DNA of 64,000 nucleotides, from NCBI GenBank assembly GCA_013821985.1, contig PNJQ01000006.1, positions 16,069-80,068 on the forward strand, written 5' to 3'. Shown here piece after piece: positions 7,736 through 15,992 of this stretch (positions are counted from its first letter, which is position 1; every line of letters begins with the position of its first letter). The translations under genes and the position numbers were made by a program. The notes beneath the pieces were generated by a model, which had not been told where the DNA came from, made no database searches, and saw nothing but the letters and a program-made list of their open reading frames with translations. The DNA comes from Opitutus sp. Its GTDB lineage: Bacteria > Verrucomicrobiota > Verrucomicrobiia > Opitutales > Opitutaceae.

Positions 7736-8647
7736 TCAGCCGAGTAGATTTTGCAGCGCCGTGAGGTATTTCTGCTGCGTGCGCGCGATGATGTCGGCCG
7801 GGATGTGCGGCGCGGGCGGTTGCTGGTTCCAGTTCAGCGCGAGCAGGTGATCGCGGACGAATTGCTTGTCGTAACTCGGCGGCGAGATGCCGACGGCGTA
7901 GCTGTCCGCCGGCCAGTAACGCGAGGAGTCGGGCGTGAGGACTTCGTCGATCAGGTAAAGTCGGCCGGCGGCGTCGGTGCCGAATTCGAATTTCGTGTCG
8001 GCGAGGATCATGCCGGCGGCGCGCGCGCGGTCGTGGCCGAGTTGGTAGAGCGCGAGACTGGTCGCCTTCACTTTTTCGTAGAGTGCGGCGCCGATCGCGG
8101 CGGCGCCTTGGGCGTCGTCGATCGCCTCGTCGTGTTGGCCTTTCGGCGCCTTGGTGGTGGGCGTGAAGATCGGTTGCGGGAGTTTTTCCGCCTGGCGGAG
8201 GCCGGCGGGGAGCTTGATGCCGCAGACGGCGCCGGTTTTTTGGTAGGAACTCCAGCCGCTGCCGATGAGGTAGCCGCGCGCCACGCACTCGATGGTGAGC
8301 GGCGTGAGTTTTTTCACGATCATGCTGCGCAGGCGCAAGTCGCGGCTGCCGATGCCGCGGCGGGCGAACTCGCGTTCCTGGTCGGGCAGCAGGTGATTGA
8401 CGATGAGCGACTCGGTTTCGCGGAACCACCAGAGGCTCATCTGGGTGAGGATGATGCCCTTGCCCGGGATGCCTTCCGGCAGGATGACGTCGAAGGCGGA
8501 GAGGCGGTCGGTCGCGACGAGGAGGAGGGCGTCGCCGAGGTCGAAGATTTCGCGCACCTTGCCCGAGGCGATTTTGGGGAACGGCAGTTCCTCGATGCTG
8601 GTGACGGCGGTGGGCGGCAGCGCCGCGGCGATCTCGGCAAACCTCAT
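7736..8647 (-). CDS. purC: Phosphoribosylaminoimidazole-succinocarboxamide synthase (SAICAR synthetase)
   Basis: This 303-residue enzyme ligates aspartate to CAIR in purine synthesis. Family landmarks are visible: LPFPKIASGKVREIFDLGDALLLVATDR near residue 20-47 (ATP-binding hairpin), SAFDVILPEGIPGKGIILTQ, then ECVARGYLIGSGWSSYQKTG (about 115-135), and FEFGTDAAGRLYLIDEVLTPDSSRYWP (about 205-232), the conserved metal and substrate segment. Length is that of the longer, eukaryote-like SAICAR synthetase. ATG 8647 (MRFAEIAAAL) is preferred over the TTG at 8683. Confidence 0.95.
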   Translation of the reverse strand: MRFAEIAAALPPTAVTSIEELPFPKIASGKVREIFDLGDALLLVATDRLSAFDVILPEGIPGKGIILTQMSLWWFRETESLIVNHLLPDQEREFARRGIGSRDLRLRSMIVKKLTPLTIECVARGYLIGSGWSSYQKTGAVCGIKLPAGLRQAEKLPQPIFTPTTKAPKGQHDEAIDDAQGAAAIGAALYEKVKATSLALYQLGHDRARAAGMILADTKFEFGTDAAGRLYLIDEVLTPDSSRYWPADSYAVGISPPSYDKQFVRDHLLALNWNQQPPAPHIPADIIARTQQKYLTALQNLLG

Positions 8648-8799
8648 GCCCCGAATCTCGGCGGAAACGGTGCGGAAGGACAAAGGGAATTTGCGCGCTA
8701 GTCGTTACTTTTTCGGCATTTCGCGTGGGTGAAGGGGCCTGGGGAAAAAATCCTTGCGCGAGGGGGTGTGCGCCGTAGCGTCGCCCTTCCGTTTTTTGC

Positions 8800-8877
8800 G
8801 TCCCCATCGTCTAGCCTGGTCCAGGACACTACCCTTTCACGGTAAGAACCGGGGTTCGAATCCCCGTGGGGACGCCA
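8800..8877 (+). tRNA. tRNA-Glu (anticodon UUC)
   Basis: The acceptor GTCCCCA pairs with TGGGGAC, the D-arm is present, the anticodon loop CTTTCAC gives UUC, and the T-arm CGGGGTTCGAATCCCCG is perfect. Discriminator G and encoded CCA (8875-8877) end the gene. The defence island begins immediately downstream; tRNA genes are common integration sites. Confidence 0.97.
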
Positions 8878-8881
8878 ACTT

Positions 8882-8947
8882 CCATCGTTACGCAAGTAGC
8901 GATGGCGAATGCCGAGGTTAGTGACGCGAAACGTCACTAACCTCGGC
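8882..8947 (+). terminator. Two consecutive hairpins after tRNA-Glu, the second probably the terminator
   Basis: The first hairpin, ccatcgttac/gtagcgatgg (8883-8906), has a 4-nt loop and one wobble. The second has a perfect 16-bp stem gccgaggttagtgacg (8911-8926) / cgtcactaacctcggc (8932-8947) with loop cgaaa. It is followed by aatttattt rather than a pure T-run, so termination is likely but not certain. Confidence 0.65.
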
Positions 8948-9120
8948 AATTTATTTCCGCCAAATACTTAGGCACCGCAGACCGCTTTTCCCCGCGCAGC
9001 TCTTCGCGTGGCCTATAGGCGGTAAATGTCTTTCACGTTGGGGTGGAGTAACCTGCACTCGCACGTCAGCGCGATTCGGAGGACCGAACTGGAGAATTCG
9101 TGAGGGATGCCGCGACGTGA

Positions 9121-9927
9121 TTAGGCAGAAACGGACGTCGACACGAGATGCAGTCGGCATGCCGAAGTTTGCGCGACATCCCCGAGTCCTAGGTAGACTT
9201 GGGTATAAAATAGGAGCGCCTTACGGACCTTTAGTTTCCCGATTCCTCCCTTCATGCCAAAATCGCGTGCAAGGGCTTCCCGCTGGATGGGGGATAGATT
9301 TGGGTGCGCTCTGAAGCGGAGGGTCACGAACGAGGTCCATTCCTCGTCCGGCGGTGGGGTCTTTGTGGCGACGCCCGGTCTGGTTTTCGCAATCCGTCCG
9401 AGGACGAAATCCTTGTAAGCTTCATCTTCTTCACACCACGCACGCACATGCCAGCGATATCCATCGTGCGCAAACGCGTGAGGTCGGATGACGCGCCACT
9501 TTTCCGTGCCGGAATGAATGGAAAAATAATAGATTTCGAGGGCGTCCCGTTCGAACGTGGCGCGCACCAGATTGCGGGTAACGCGAGCGTCGGCGGTGCG
9601 CTCCGGCAGGCTAATTCGCGCTACGCGGTCCAGGCGCTGCCCGGGATCATTTTGCCAGACCTGGAGCGCTTCTTCCAATGTGCCTTCACCAAAAGCGGGG
9701 CGCATCGTCGCGGACGCTTCGTAGCGTTTGCGATTGAGGTTATATTGCAACGCACGCGGATTCTGCTGGAGGTAGGTCGAAAAGTCGGCGGATGCCTGCG
9801 GGACGGAAATCCCGAATTTTTCGCAAAGGTCGCCGCGCCGCACCCACCCGCGCCAATACGCGAGTTGATCGATGTAGAGGAGGCGTTCGCGCGCGCTCCA
9901 ATTTCCCGGGTTCGTTTTGTTGCCCAT
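9121..9927 (-). CDS. WYL-domain transcriptional regulator of the Wadjet operon
   Basis: The 268-residue protein has an N-terminal winged-helix region (WSARERLLYIDQLAYWRGWV, then DLCEKFGISVPQASADFSTY, residues about 9-52). A WYL-type ligand-binding domain follows (LEIYYFSIHSGTEKWRVIRP and HDGYRWHVRAWCEEDEAYKD, about 128-170). Such proteins are frequent regulators of phage- and plasmid-defence loci. Its ATG directly follows the jetD stop codon, so it is the last gene of the jet operon. The last 15 residues lie on a palindromic stretch and look unlike the family, so the tail may be altered. The direct repeat before jetA is a candidate binding site. Confidence 0.8.
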   Translation of the reverse strand: MGNKTNPGNWSARERLLYIDQLAYWRGWVRRGDLCEKFGISVPQASADFSTYLQQNPRALQYNLNRKRYEASATMRPAFGEGTLEEALQVWQNDPGQRLDRVARISLPERTADARVTRNLVRATFERDALEIYYFSIHSGTEKWRVIRPHAFAHDGYRWHVRAWCEEDEAYKDFVLGRIAKTRPGVATKTPPPDEEWTSFVTLRFRAHPNLSPIQREALARDFGMKGGIGKLKVRKALLFYTQVYLGLGDVAQTSACRLHLVSTSVSA

Positions 9928-10947
9928 TTAGCGCAGGTGTGGTTCCAGACCGTAGGCCGCCGCAATTTCCATCCAACCGAAGGCTTCCTGCGGTTTTCGG
10001 CGGCCTTCATTCAAGACGGTTGCAGCGCATTCGCGCAACCCTGGCGGCAGCCAAGCACAACTCGGCGGGGCGGTTTCGGCCGGTGCTTCACCTCGCAACA
10101 GAGCGGCATAGCCTGGATGAAAGGGCTCGACCGGACACGCAGAAGCGAGACTCGCCGTCAGTTGTGAGGCGATTTCCAGTCCGCGCCGGTCGATGTCTCC
10201 GAAATAGGAGACCGGACGAGCAGCGAAGGCGGCGGCTTCACGGCGGAGATAGGAAATGCATTTAAGAATCTCATGACCCCGCCCGTAGACGACCAAACCG
10301 AACGTGCGGGTATGGCGTGCCAGTCGACAGAACGAGTCGAACGACGCTTCGTTTTCCACGATCAGGATGCCTTGGCCGTCAGGAAAGCGTTCAGCGACGG
10401 GAGTCGGCTCGACGACATAGCAGGCGAATTGCTCGAGCCGGAGCCGGCCTGGCCCAAAAAGAATCGTGGAATGCAGCAAGCTCTCCAGTCGCTTTTCGTC
10501 TCCGAAAATCTGCCACGACCGTTCCTTGATTGGCACGCTGATCCCCGTTTCGCCGACCGCGGCCCAGTATTGCTGCAAGCGGAGCGCCGCTTCTCGAATT
10601 CCTTTTGGCAGGCAAGTCTCGCCAGCCAGAAACGCGAGCGCTGGATTCCACGGAAAGCCCCGGTGGTCGAAACTTTCACGCCTCACCTCACCTGCCGGCA
10701 GGCGCACCCACTTGGGACGCGCCGGGCTCACTTGTTGGTTCCAGCCGTCGCCGCCGCGCGCCGGCAAAACAATGAGATCCTCGGCTTCCGCCGCACCTAG
10801 CAAGGTCACGAACAGCTCCCAGCGATCGGGATCGTGGCGCAAACGCGGCATCAACTCCACGAGCGCATTGAACGCTTCGTTGGCGTCGGCCTGTCGGCGC
10901 GCTCCGGCGGCCTTCTGGACTGCCTCACGAACGAGAGTCGTTTCCAT
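9928..10947 (-). CDS. jetD: Wadjet nuclease subunit JetD
   Basis: This 339-residue protein has the JetD arrangement: an N-terminal all-alpha arm domain and a C-terminal Toprim nuclease core. Toprim motifs are GILIVENEASFDSFCRLARH (about 195-214), with the catalytic glutamate, and SYFGDIDRRGLEIASQL (about 250-266), with the DxD metal pair. In characterised Wadjet systems JetD cuts circular DNA after the JetABC motor has stalled on it. The gene overlaps the jetC 3' end by 23 bp, indicating coupled translation. Both metal-binding motifs are intact, so the nuclease should be active. Confidence 0.93.
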   Translation of the reverse strand: METTLVREAVQKAAGARRQADANEAFNALVELMPRLRHDPDRWELFVTLLGAAEAEDLIVLPARGGDGWNQQVSPARPKWVRLPAGEVRRESFDHRGFPWNPALAFLAGETCLPKGIREAALRLQQYWAAVGETGISVPIKERSWQIFGDEKRLESLLHSTILFGPGRLRLEQFACYVVEPTPVAERFPDGQGILIVENEASFDSFCRLARHTRTFGLVVYGRGHEILKCISYLRREAAAFAARPVSYFGDIDRRGLEIASQLTASLASACPVEPFHPGYAALLRGEAPAETAPPSCAWLPPGLRECAATVLNEGRRKPQEAFGWMEIAAAYGLEPHLR

Positions 10948-13900
10948 GATCTGAAATTTGGCCGACCCGCACCGCTTCCACCGTGGTTGGTTCGGGGCGA
11001 ACGAGATTTTCGCCGTTGCCGCCGCGGACCCCGTTCCGCAGCCGGATCTGGAGCGGGAACGAGGCGAGCGCTTCGAAATCGTTGATTCCGGTCATGTAGA
11101 TCAATTGCACTCCCATTGCGCGGGCCATCCGTAGTTGAATCTCCACTAACGGGAAGTGGCTCGCTTTGCCGAACGGGTTATCGAGAATCAGGAAACCGCA
11201 ATCGCTGACGGTGCTGCCCTGGTCCGACCGGACTCGCACGACGACGCAATAGAGCAGAATCGCGGCAGTCACGCGCTGTCCGCCTGAAAACGAAGCGAGC
11301 TTCGTCACCGGTTGGTAGTTGCACGTCGTCGGATCGCCCGCCTCCGGTTTCAATATGTCGATCTGGATCTCACGTTGGTTCATCACCGCGATGAGGCAAT
11401 CGAAGGCCAAGGCGGCACCGCGCGGAATCGACATGTCCTTTCGCGACGGTGCCATCCACGAATCGATCAGGCGGCCGAGCAGGACGCGGCGCTCCGCTTG
11501 ATTGCCGCGCGGCGGGACGGTGACGGTCAGAAATGTCTGACCCGACCAAGCCCCCAAGCCATCCGGCAGGCGGCTCAGTCGCGCGGCATGTTCCAGCGCC
11601 CGAATCGCATCGTTGGCCCGGTCGTAGAGCTTGTCGATCAAGGCCTCCCGGACGTCCTCTATTTCCGCCGCCTTCGCTTGAAGGCCCGCTTGGCGTTCCC
11701 GGCAGTCCGCCACGTGCTGGGTTGCACCGACTTCAAAACCCTTGCGGTTGAACCGCCGCAACCGGTCGCGAATCTCGACGGCGAAGCTGTCCCATTTCTC
11801 GTGGTTCACGAGCTTTTCAATTCGGTTGTCGTAGAGGCTATCGATTTTTTCAGTGAATCCCTCCACCGCCAGACGCGCCCGCTCGAAGCGAGACTTCACC
11901 TGCCGGATACGTTCGCGATCTCCTTCGTGTGAGCCCGTCAGTCCGGTGTGTTCCCGCGGTTCTTCCGCTTTAGCGGGCTGGACCAAATCGGAGAGCGCAT
12001 CATAAGCGTCCGCGTTGGACTTGGCCTCGCGCATTTCGTTTTCGAGGAGCGATTGCTTTTCGCGCGCCTGTTCCAACTCGCGGGTGAGTTCCTGTGCCTC
12101 CGTCTGTTTGGCATCGCGATACCGCGCGGCTTGGTCCGCAGTTTCCGCCGCCGGAAGCGACGGATCGAGATCGGCGCGTTCGTTGACGCCGAGCGGCTTT
12201 GGCCGATTCTGCTCCGCTCGTTGCAGATCGCCCTCCGCTTTGCCTTCAGCCACTCGCGCCGCGGCACTTTCGCTCGCCGCCAGCTCTTGCTGGATTTCCA
12301 GGTCCGGAAGCACCGACAACGCCTGAATCGTCGCCGCGTCCAAGCCCGCCGCCTGACGCTGATAGGCTTCGTCTGCGTTTCGAATCGCCGCCTCGGCGGC
12401 CCGGATATCGGCATCGAGCCGATCTTGCCCGAGTTGCGATTCGTAGGCTTCGCGAGCGAGGTTGAAGGGCTCCTCTTCCGCGGCGATGTCGTCGTGCTCA
12501 ACACCTGACGGCAGCGGATCCGGAAGATAGCGGTCCAACTTCAGGCCGGAGCGTTTCGTCGCGAGTTGGAAGGCCAGACGGTCGGCATCCTTGATTCGAC
12601 TATCGAGGTTGGGGAGTTCCAGATCGATCTGGCGGATGCTCGCGGAGAGGTCGCTTCGTCTCACTTGGTTCTCGGCTTGGGCCGAAGTCTTGGCCGCCTG
12701 CTGTTCCAGCCAGTCCTCCAAATGCTGACCGAATGAATTCCAAAACGTTTGGACGCTGGCGAGCTTCTCCCTTGCCGTCGCCGCGCGACCGGCGAAGTCA
12801 ATCGCCTCATCGCTCAACTGCGCTCCCATATCCTCGTCCCGCGACGCATCGGTGCGACACGTCTCCACGGCGACTTCATGTTGGCGGAGCAAACTGCGCT
12901 GGTCTGCCAGCGCCGTCTCCTGTTGCTCCACCCAGCCGGCGGGGAACTTGCCCTGGAACTGTTCGACCACCGCCGCGGCGTCGCCGAAGCGGACGGCATC
13001 GGCGGCGAGTTGCTGCTCGCGCTGGGTGCGCCCGGCCTGTTCTTCACTGATTCGTCCGATTTCCGCGCCGGCCGCGTTCGCGCTGTAGAACCCGGCCCGT
13101 TCCGGAACGATCGTATGAGTTGCCGTGTTTGGGTCGCTTCGCAGTGCGGACGACAAGGTTACTTGCACCGGGCGCGAAACCTGCGCCTGGCTCACCGCAG
13201 TTCGCGCCGCCTCCAGATCGGCCGGCGTGTTGGCGATCAATCCGGAAAATGTCGCTGGCGCGGCTCGCAATTTTTCGGTCGCCTGCTCCCGCGGAAAGTT
13301 CGCGTTCAGCCATTCGTAGGCGGGCATGACGCCCCGCACGCCCCGATCGCGCAAGGTGGCGAGAATACTCTCCACTTCCCGCGGTGGGGGGAAAAGGCCC
13401 TGGGGCTGTCGCTGATAGCGTTCGAGGATGCGGTGGTCTTCAGCGTGATCGACCCGCAGGGAAAGTTCCTGTTGTCTCAACCCAAGTGCGCGGCCCCGCA
13501 AGGCTGCAACAATTCCAGGATTGGCTGGGTCGAATGCGCCCCCCTCCAGAATGTCCGCCACCTCGGGCAGCGCGGCACAAGCGTCTCGCTGTCGTTCGAA
13601 GTTGGCGATCGCGTCCATCAACCGATCGACCGCTTGCTGCGCCAGATTCGCCTGTTGCTGCGCGACTGCTTGTGCGCTCCGGTGGACCTTGGCGCGCTCG
13701 CGCGCTTCCTCTGCCTCCCGCCGCTTCGTTTTGGCGATCGCTTCGAATCGAAAAAGCTCCGCCTCCAAGCGGGCTTGCGCGTCTTCGGCTGATTCCCGCG
13801 GACGCAGAATTTCTTTTTCTAGTAGATGATCTCGCGCCCGGTTCGCCGAATCGAGGCTTCGCTTGATCGCGGCAAGTTCCGCCTCGAGTTTGTTGTATGC

Positions 13901-15265
13901 CAGCTGCAAAGCATCGAATTCCCGTGCGAGTTTCAGTCGGTCGTTCGTCTTGACGGCCTTTTCGCCGGTCGCCTGTTCTTCGGCCAGCTGCGCCGCGGCG
14001 ATGGCGTCTGCAAATGCCGACTGCAAGCGGAGCGCTTTCCGTTCGACGCGCTCGCGTTCCGGTCGAAGGGCCTGTTGCAGGCGTTCACGCTCGTCCACGG
14101 CCGCGCGCAGCTTCGCCTGGGAGCGACGCACCTCGCGCCACAGGGTGGCGGAGACATACTCCCGATGCTGAATGTCGGCTTCGGTCAGTCGCTGCTTTGC
14201 GCCGACGAGAGCCCGTTGCGCTTCTTCGATCTGCAGCTCCCGGGTGCGCCGCTCGTATCCGGTGGCATAACGTCGCGCATTGTCGCGCCGCGTCGTCAAT
14301 TGACCGTTCTCGGTCTTCAGATTTTCGACCTCCGTCCGTCGGTGGCCAAACTCTGCCTGATAACGCCGCTGAAGAAAGAGCGCGCCGGCGGCGAGCGCCC
14401 CCAGTTCGGTCATGGCATCGGTCCGCTCGCGGTCTGCCGTTTGCTTGCGGCCAGCGAGGCTCTCCAGTTCCTGCAAGAGGGGCAGCGCCTCGGCGATGAA
14501 CTCCAGTTCCTTGCGGTAGTGGGGGAGCTTCAACAGGGCGAGGCGATGCTCGTTGAGGCTCGCGGTAATCGGATCCTCGGCGTCGCGCCCCATCGACGGT
14601 GCCTCGATCGCGAATTCGAGGTAGCGGCGGATAAAATCGTTGGTGCGCGTAAACTTGAACTCTTCATCGACGGCACCCTCCGACCGATTCATCGCCAGGT
14701 GGGTGCGAAACAAATGCGGATCAACGCCGCGCGACTTCCGCAGATGCGTGTGCCAGTCCCGAAAATTTGGGGCGGAAAAAAGATCCACCTGCGCTGGCGC
14801 CCGACTATGCCGCTGGCGCAGCCACGCTTCCAGTTCGCCCAGCGAGTTCACGGGCCTTTCCACTAGGCCTTGCAGCGGCAGCTCGTCGAAGGCGATGCCG
14901 TCCCGCCCGCTGAGAAAGGAATGGAGGGTCGGAGGCTCATCGCGGTCGCGACGAACCCAACACAAGAGCAGCGTGAACCGAGCGACGTGGTTTTCGAGCT
15001 CCACTGCGACGACCCCCAGACGCCCGACGTTGAAATACTCATCGAGGGTTCGATTGCTTTCGTTGACCTTGCCCAGGAAATCGACCTTGCCCGGCAGGAG
15101 CACCGCGTAGATCAGCGACAGCAGCGAGGTCTTGCCTCCGCCATTGCGCAGATTGACCACCGCATCGAGGGGCAATCCCGCACGATCGAAGCGCAAACTC
15201 AGGGGATGAAAGCGTGCTTCGTGATGACCGACACCGATGAGATGAACTCGGAGTAGTTTCGCCAT
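10925..15265 (-). CDS. jetC: Wadjet SMC-like ATPase JetC
   Basis: The 1446-residue protein is MukB-like. The N-terminal ATPase half has a Walker A variant NGGGKTSLLSL at residues 41-51. Two very long coiled coils rich in Arg, Glu, Ala and Gln run from about 240 to 560 and 750 to 1180, around a hinge-like segment near 600-700. The C-terminal half carries an ABC signature, FSGGQRVTAAILLY (about 1335), and a Walker B, GFLILDNPFGKAS (about 1370), with Asn in place of the usual Glu after Asp. In Wadjet, JetC dimers with JetA and JetB extrude DNA loops and test DNA for circularity and size. It starts 4 bp after jetB ends. Confidence 0.95.
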   Translation of the reverse strand: MAKLLRVHLIGVGHHEARFHPLSLRFDRAGLPLDAVVNLRNGGGKTSLLSLIYAVLLPGKVDFLGKVNESNRTLDEYFNVGRLGVVAVELENHVARFTLLLCWVRRDRDEPPTLHSFLSGRDGIAFDELPLQGLVERPVNSLGELEAWLRQRHSRAPAQVDLFSAPNFRDWHTHLRKSRGVDPHLFRTHLAMNRSEGAVDEEFKFTRTNDFIRRYLEFAIEAPSMGRDAEDPITASLNEHRLALLKLPHYRKELEFIAEALPLLQELESLAGRKQTADRERTDAMTELGALAAGALFLQRRYQAEFGHRRTEVENLKTENGQLTTRRDNARRYATGYERRTRELQIEEAQRALVGAKQRLTEADIQHREYVSATLWREVRRSQAKLRAAVDERERLQQALRPERERVERKALRLQSAFADAIAAAQLAEEQATGEKAVKTNDRLKLAREFDALQLAYNKLEAELAAIKRSLDSANRARDHLLEKEILRPRESAEDAQARLEAELFRFEAIAKTKRREAEEARERAKVHRSAQAVAQQQANLAQQAVDRLMDAIANFERQRDACAALPEVADILEGGAFDPANPGIVAALRGRALGLRQQELSLRVDHAEDHRILERYQRQPQGLFPPPREVESILATLRDRGVRGVMPAYEWLNANFPREQATEKLRAAPATFSGLIANTPADLEAARTAVSQAQVSRPVQVTLSSALRSDPNTATHTIVPERAGFYSANAAGAEIGRISEEQAGRTQREQQLAADAVRFGDAAAVVEQFQGKFPAGWVEQQETALADQRSLLRQHEVAVETCRTDASRDEDMGAQLSDEAIDFAGRAATAREKLASVQTFWNSFGQHLEDWLEQQAAKTSAQAENQVRRSDLSASIRQIDLELPNLDSRIKDADRLAFQLATKRSGLKLDRYLPDPLPSGVEHDDIAAEEEPFNLAREAYESQLGQDRLDADIRAAEAAIRNADEAYQRQAAGLDAATIQALSVLPDLEIQQELAASESAAARVAEGKAEGDLQRAEQNRPKPLGVNERADLDPSLPAAETADQAARYRDAKQTEAQELTRELEQAREKQSLLENEMREAKSNADAYDALSDLVQPAKAEEPREHTGLTGSHEGDRERIRQVKSRFERARLAVEGFTEKIDSLYDNRIEKLVNHEKWDSFAVEIRDRLRRFNRKGFEVGATQHVADCRERQAGLQAKAAEIEDVREALIDKLYDRANDAIRALEHAARLSRLPDGLGAWSGQTFLTVTVPPRGNQAERRVLLGRLIDSWMAPSRKDMSIPRGAALAFDCLIAVMNQREIQIDILKPEAGDPTTCNYQPVTKLASFSGGQRVTAAILLYCVVVRVRSDQGSTVSDCGFLILDNPFGKASHFPLVEIQLRMARAMGVQLIYMTGINDFEALASFPLQIRLRNGVRGGNGENLVRPEPTTVEAVRVGQISDHGNDSRS

Positions 15266-15269
15266 GTGC

Positions 15270-15992
15270 TTAGCTTCCTTCCGTTCGTGCGGCGCGCTGA
15301 CCCAGCCATTCGAGCAGCGCAGCGTGTGTGCCGAGCATCAGGTGACGTGCTTGGATTCGATAATGCGGCCGCGCGATCCAAAGTTCGCGTCCCCCTTCTT
15401 CGCGGCACGCGAAGAGTCCGTTTTTGCCGAGCCACTCCAGGATATACCGGAATCGGTAATGCAACGTCGCGTGCCCGTCGCCGAATGGCTCCAACATCGC
15501 AATTGCCTCGAAGCCGCTGCGCAGTTCCGGACTGGCCACGTCAGTGACGCTGGCGGATTGCCTCATCTCGCGCGCGGCGGTGGACGCCCATTCGACCAGG
15601 CTGCGCAGCTCGATTGATACCACCGAGCTGTCGTCCAACTCGCCGATCGCGCGGCGCGTAGGATAAACGTAAGCCGCGAGCATCGCCAACAGGAGCCCAT
15701 ACACGATACGCTCGCGGGCGCGCATGCCGCCGCGGAAATCGTCCAGGGTCGGCGCATACGGTCCGTTCGCCACATTGACGACCGCGAGGCCGACGTCGCG
15801 CGCCAACTCGAAAATTTGGAGGTCGAGTCCCCGCGCGACCGTCCGCGCCAAGTCGCGAAATTCGGGATCGGTATGAAAGCGTTGCAAGAGCTGCTGGTAT
15901 TCGCGGTTACGTGCGACCGTCTCCCGCGCATTGATCGCCAGGCGAACCAAGCGCGCCGCTTCGAAGAGAGCATTGGTCTGGTCGTTGGTCAT
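15270..15992 (-). CDS. jetB: Wadjet subunit JetB (MukE-like)
   Basis: This 240-residue protein lies between jetA and jetC, where the MukE/KITE-like subunit is always encoded. Its ATG overlaps the jetA stop (ATGA at 15989-15992). The sequence is mostly helical at the start (TNALFEAARLVRLAINARET). Winged-helix-like segments follow near the C-terminus (YILEWLGKNGLFACREEGG), matching the role of bridging the JetA kleisin to JetC heads. Assignment rests on position, size and helical pattern more than on conserved motifs. Confidence 0.85.
   Translation of the reverse strand: MTNDQTNALFEAARLVRLAINARETVARNREYQQLLQRFHTDPEFRDLARTVARGLDLQIFELARDVGLAVVNVANGPYAPTLDDFRGGMRARERIVYGLLLAMLAAYVYPTRRAIGELDDSSVVSIELRSLVEWASTAAREMRQSASVTDVASPELRSGFEAIAMLEPFGDGHATLHYRFRYILEWLGKNGLFACREEGGRELWIARPHYRIQARHLMLGTHAALLEWLGQRAARTEGS

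Noticed and set aside
7716..8807. Upstream extension of the secreted protein frame through purC
   Set aside because: The stretch is purC read in another frame, Pro/Arg-rich, and the signal peptide begins only at 7715.
8878..9120. attL-type direct repeat of the tRNA-Glu 3' end
   Set aside because: I found no second copy of the tRNA end near 24.8-27 kb, so no integration site is claimed.
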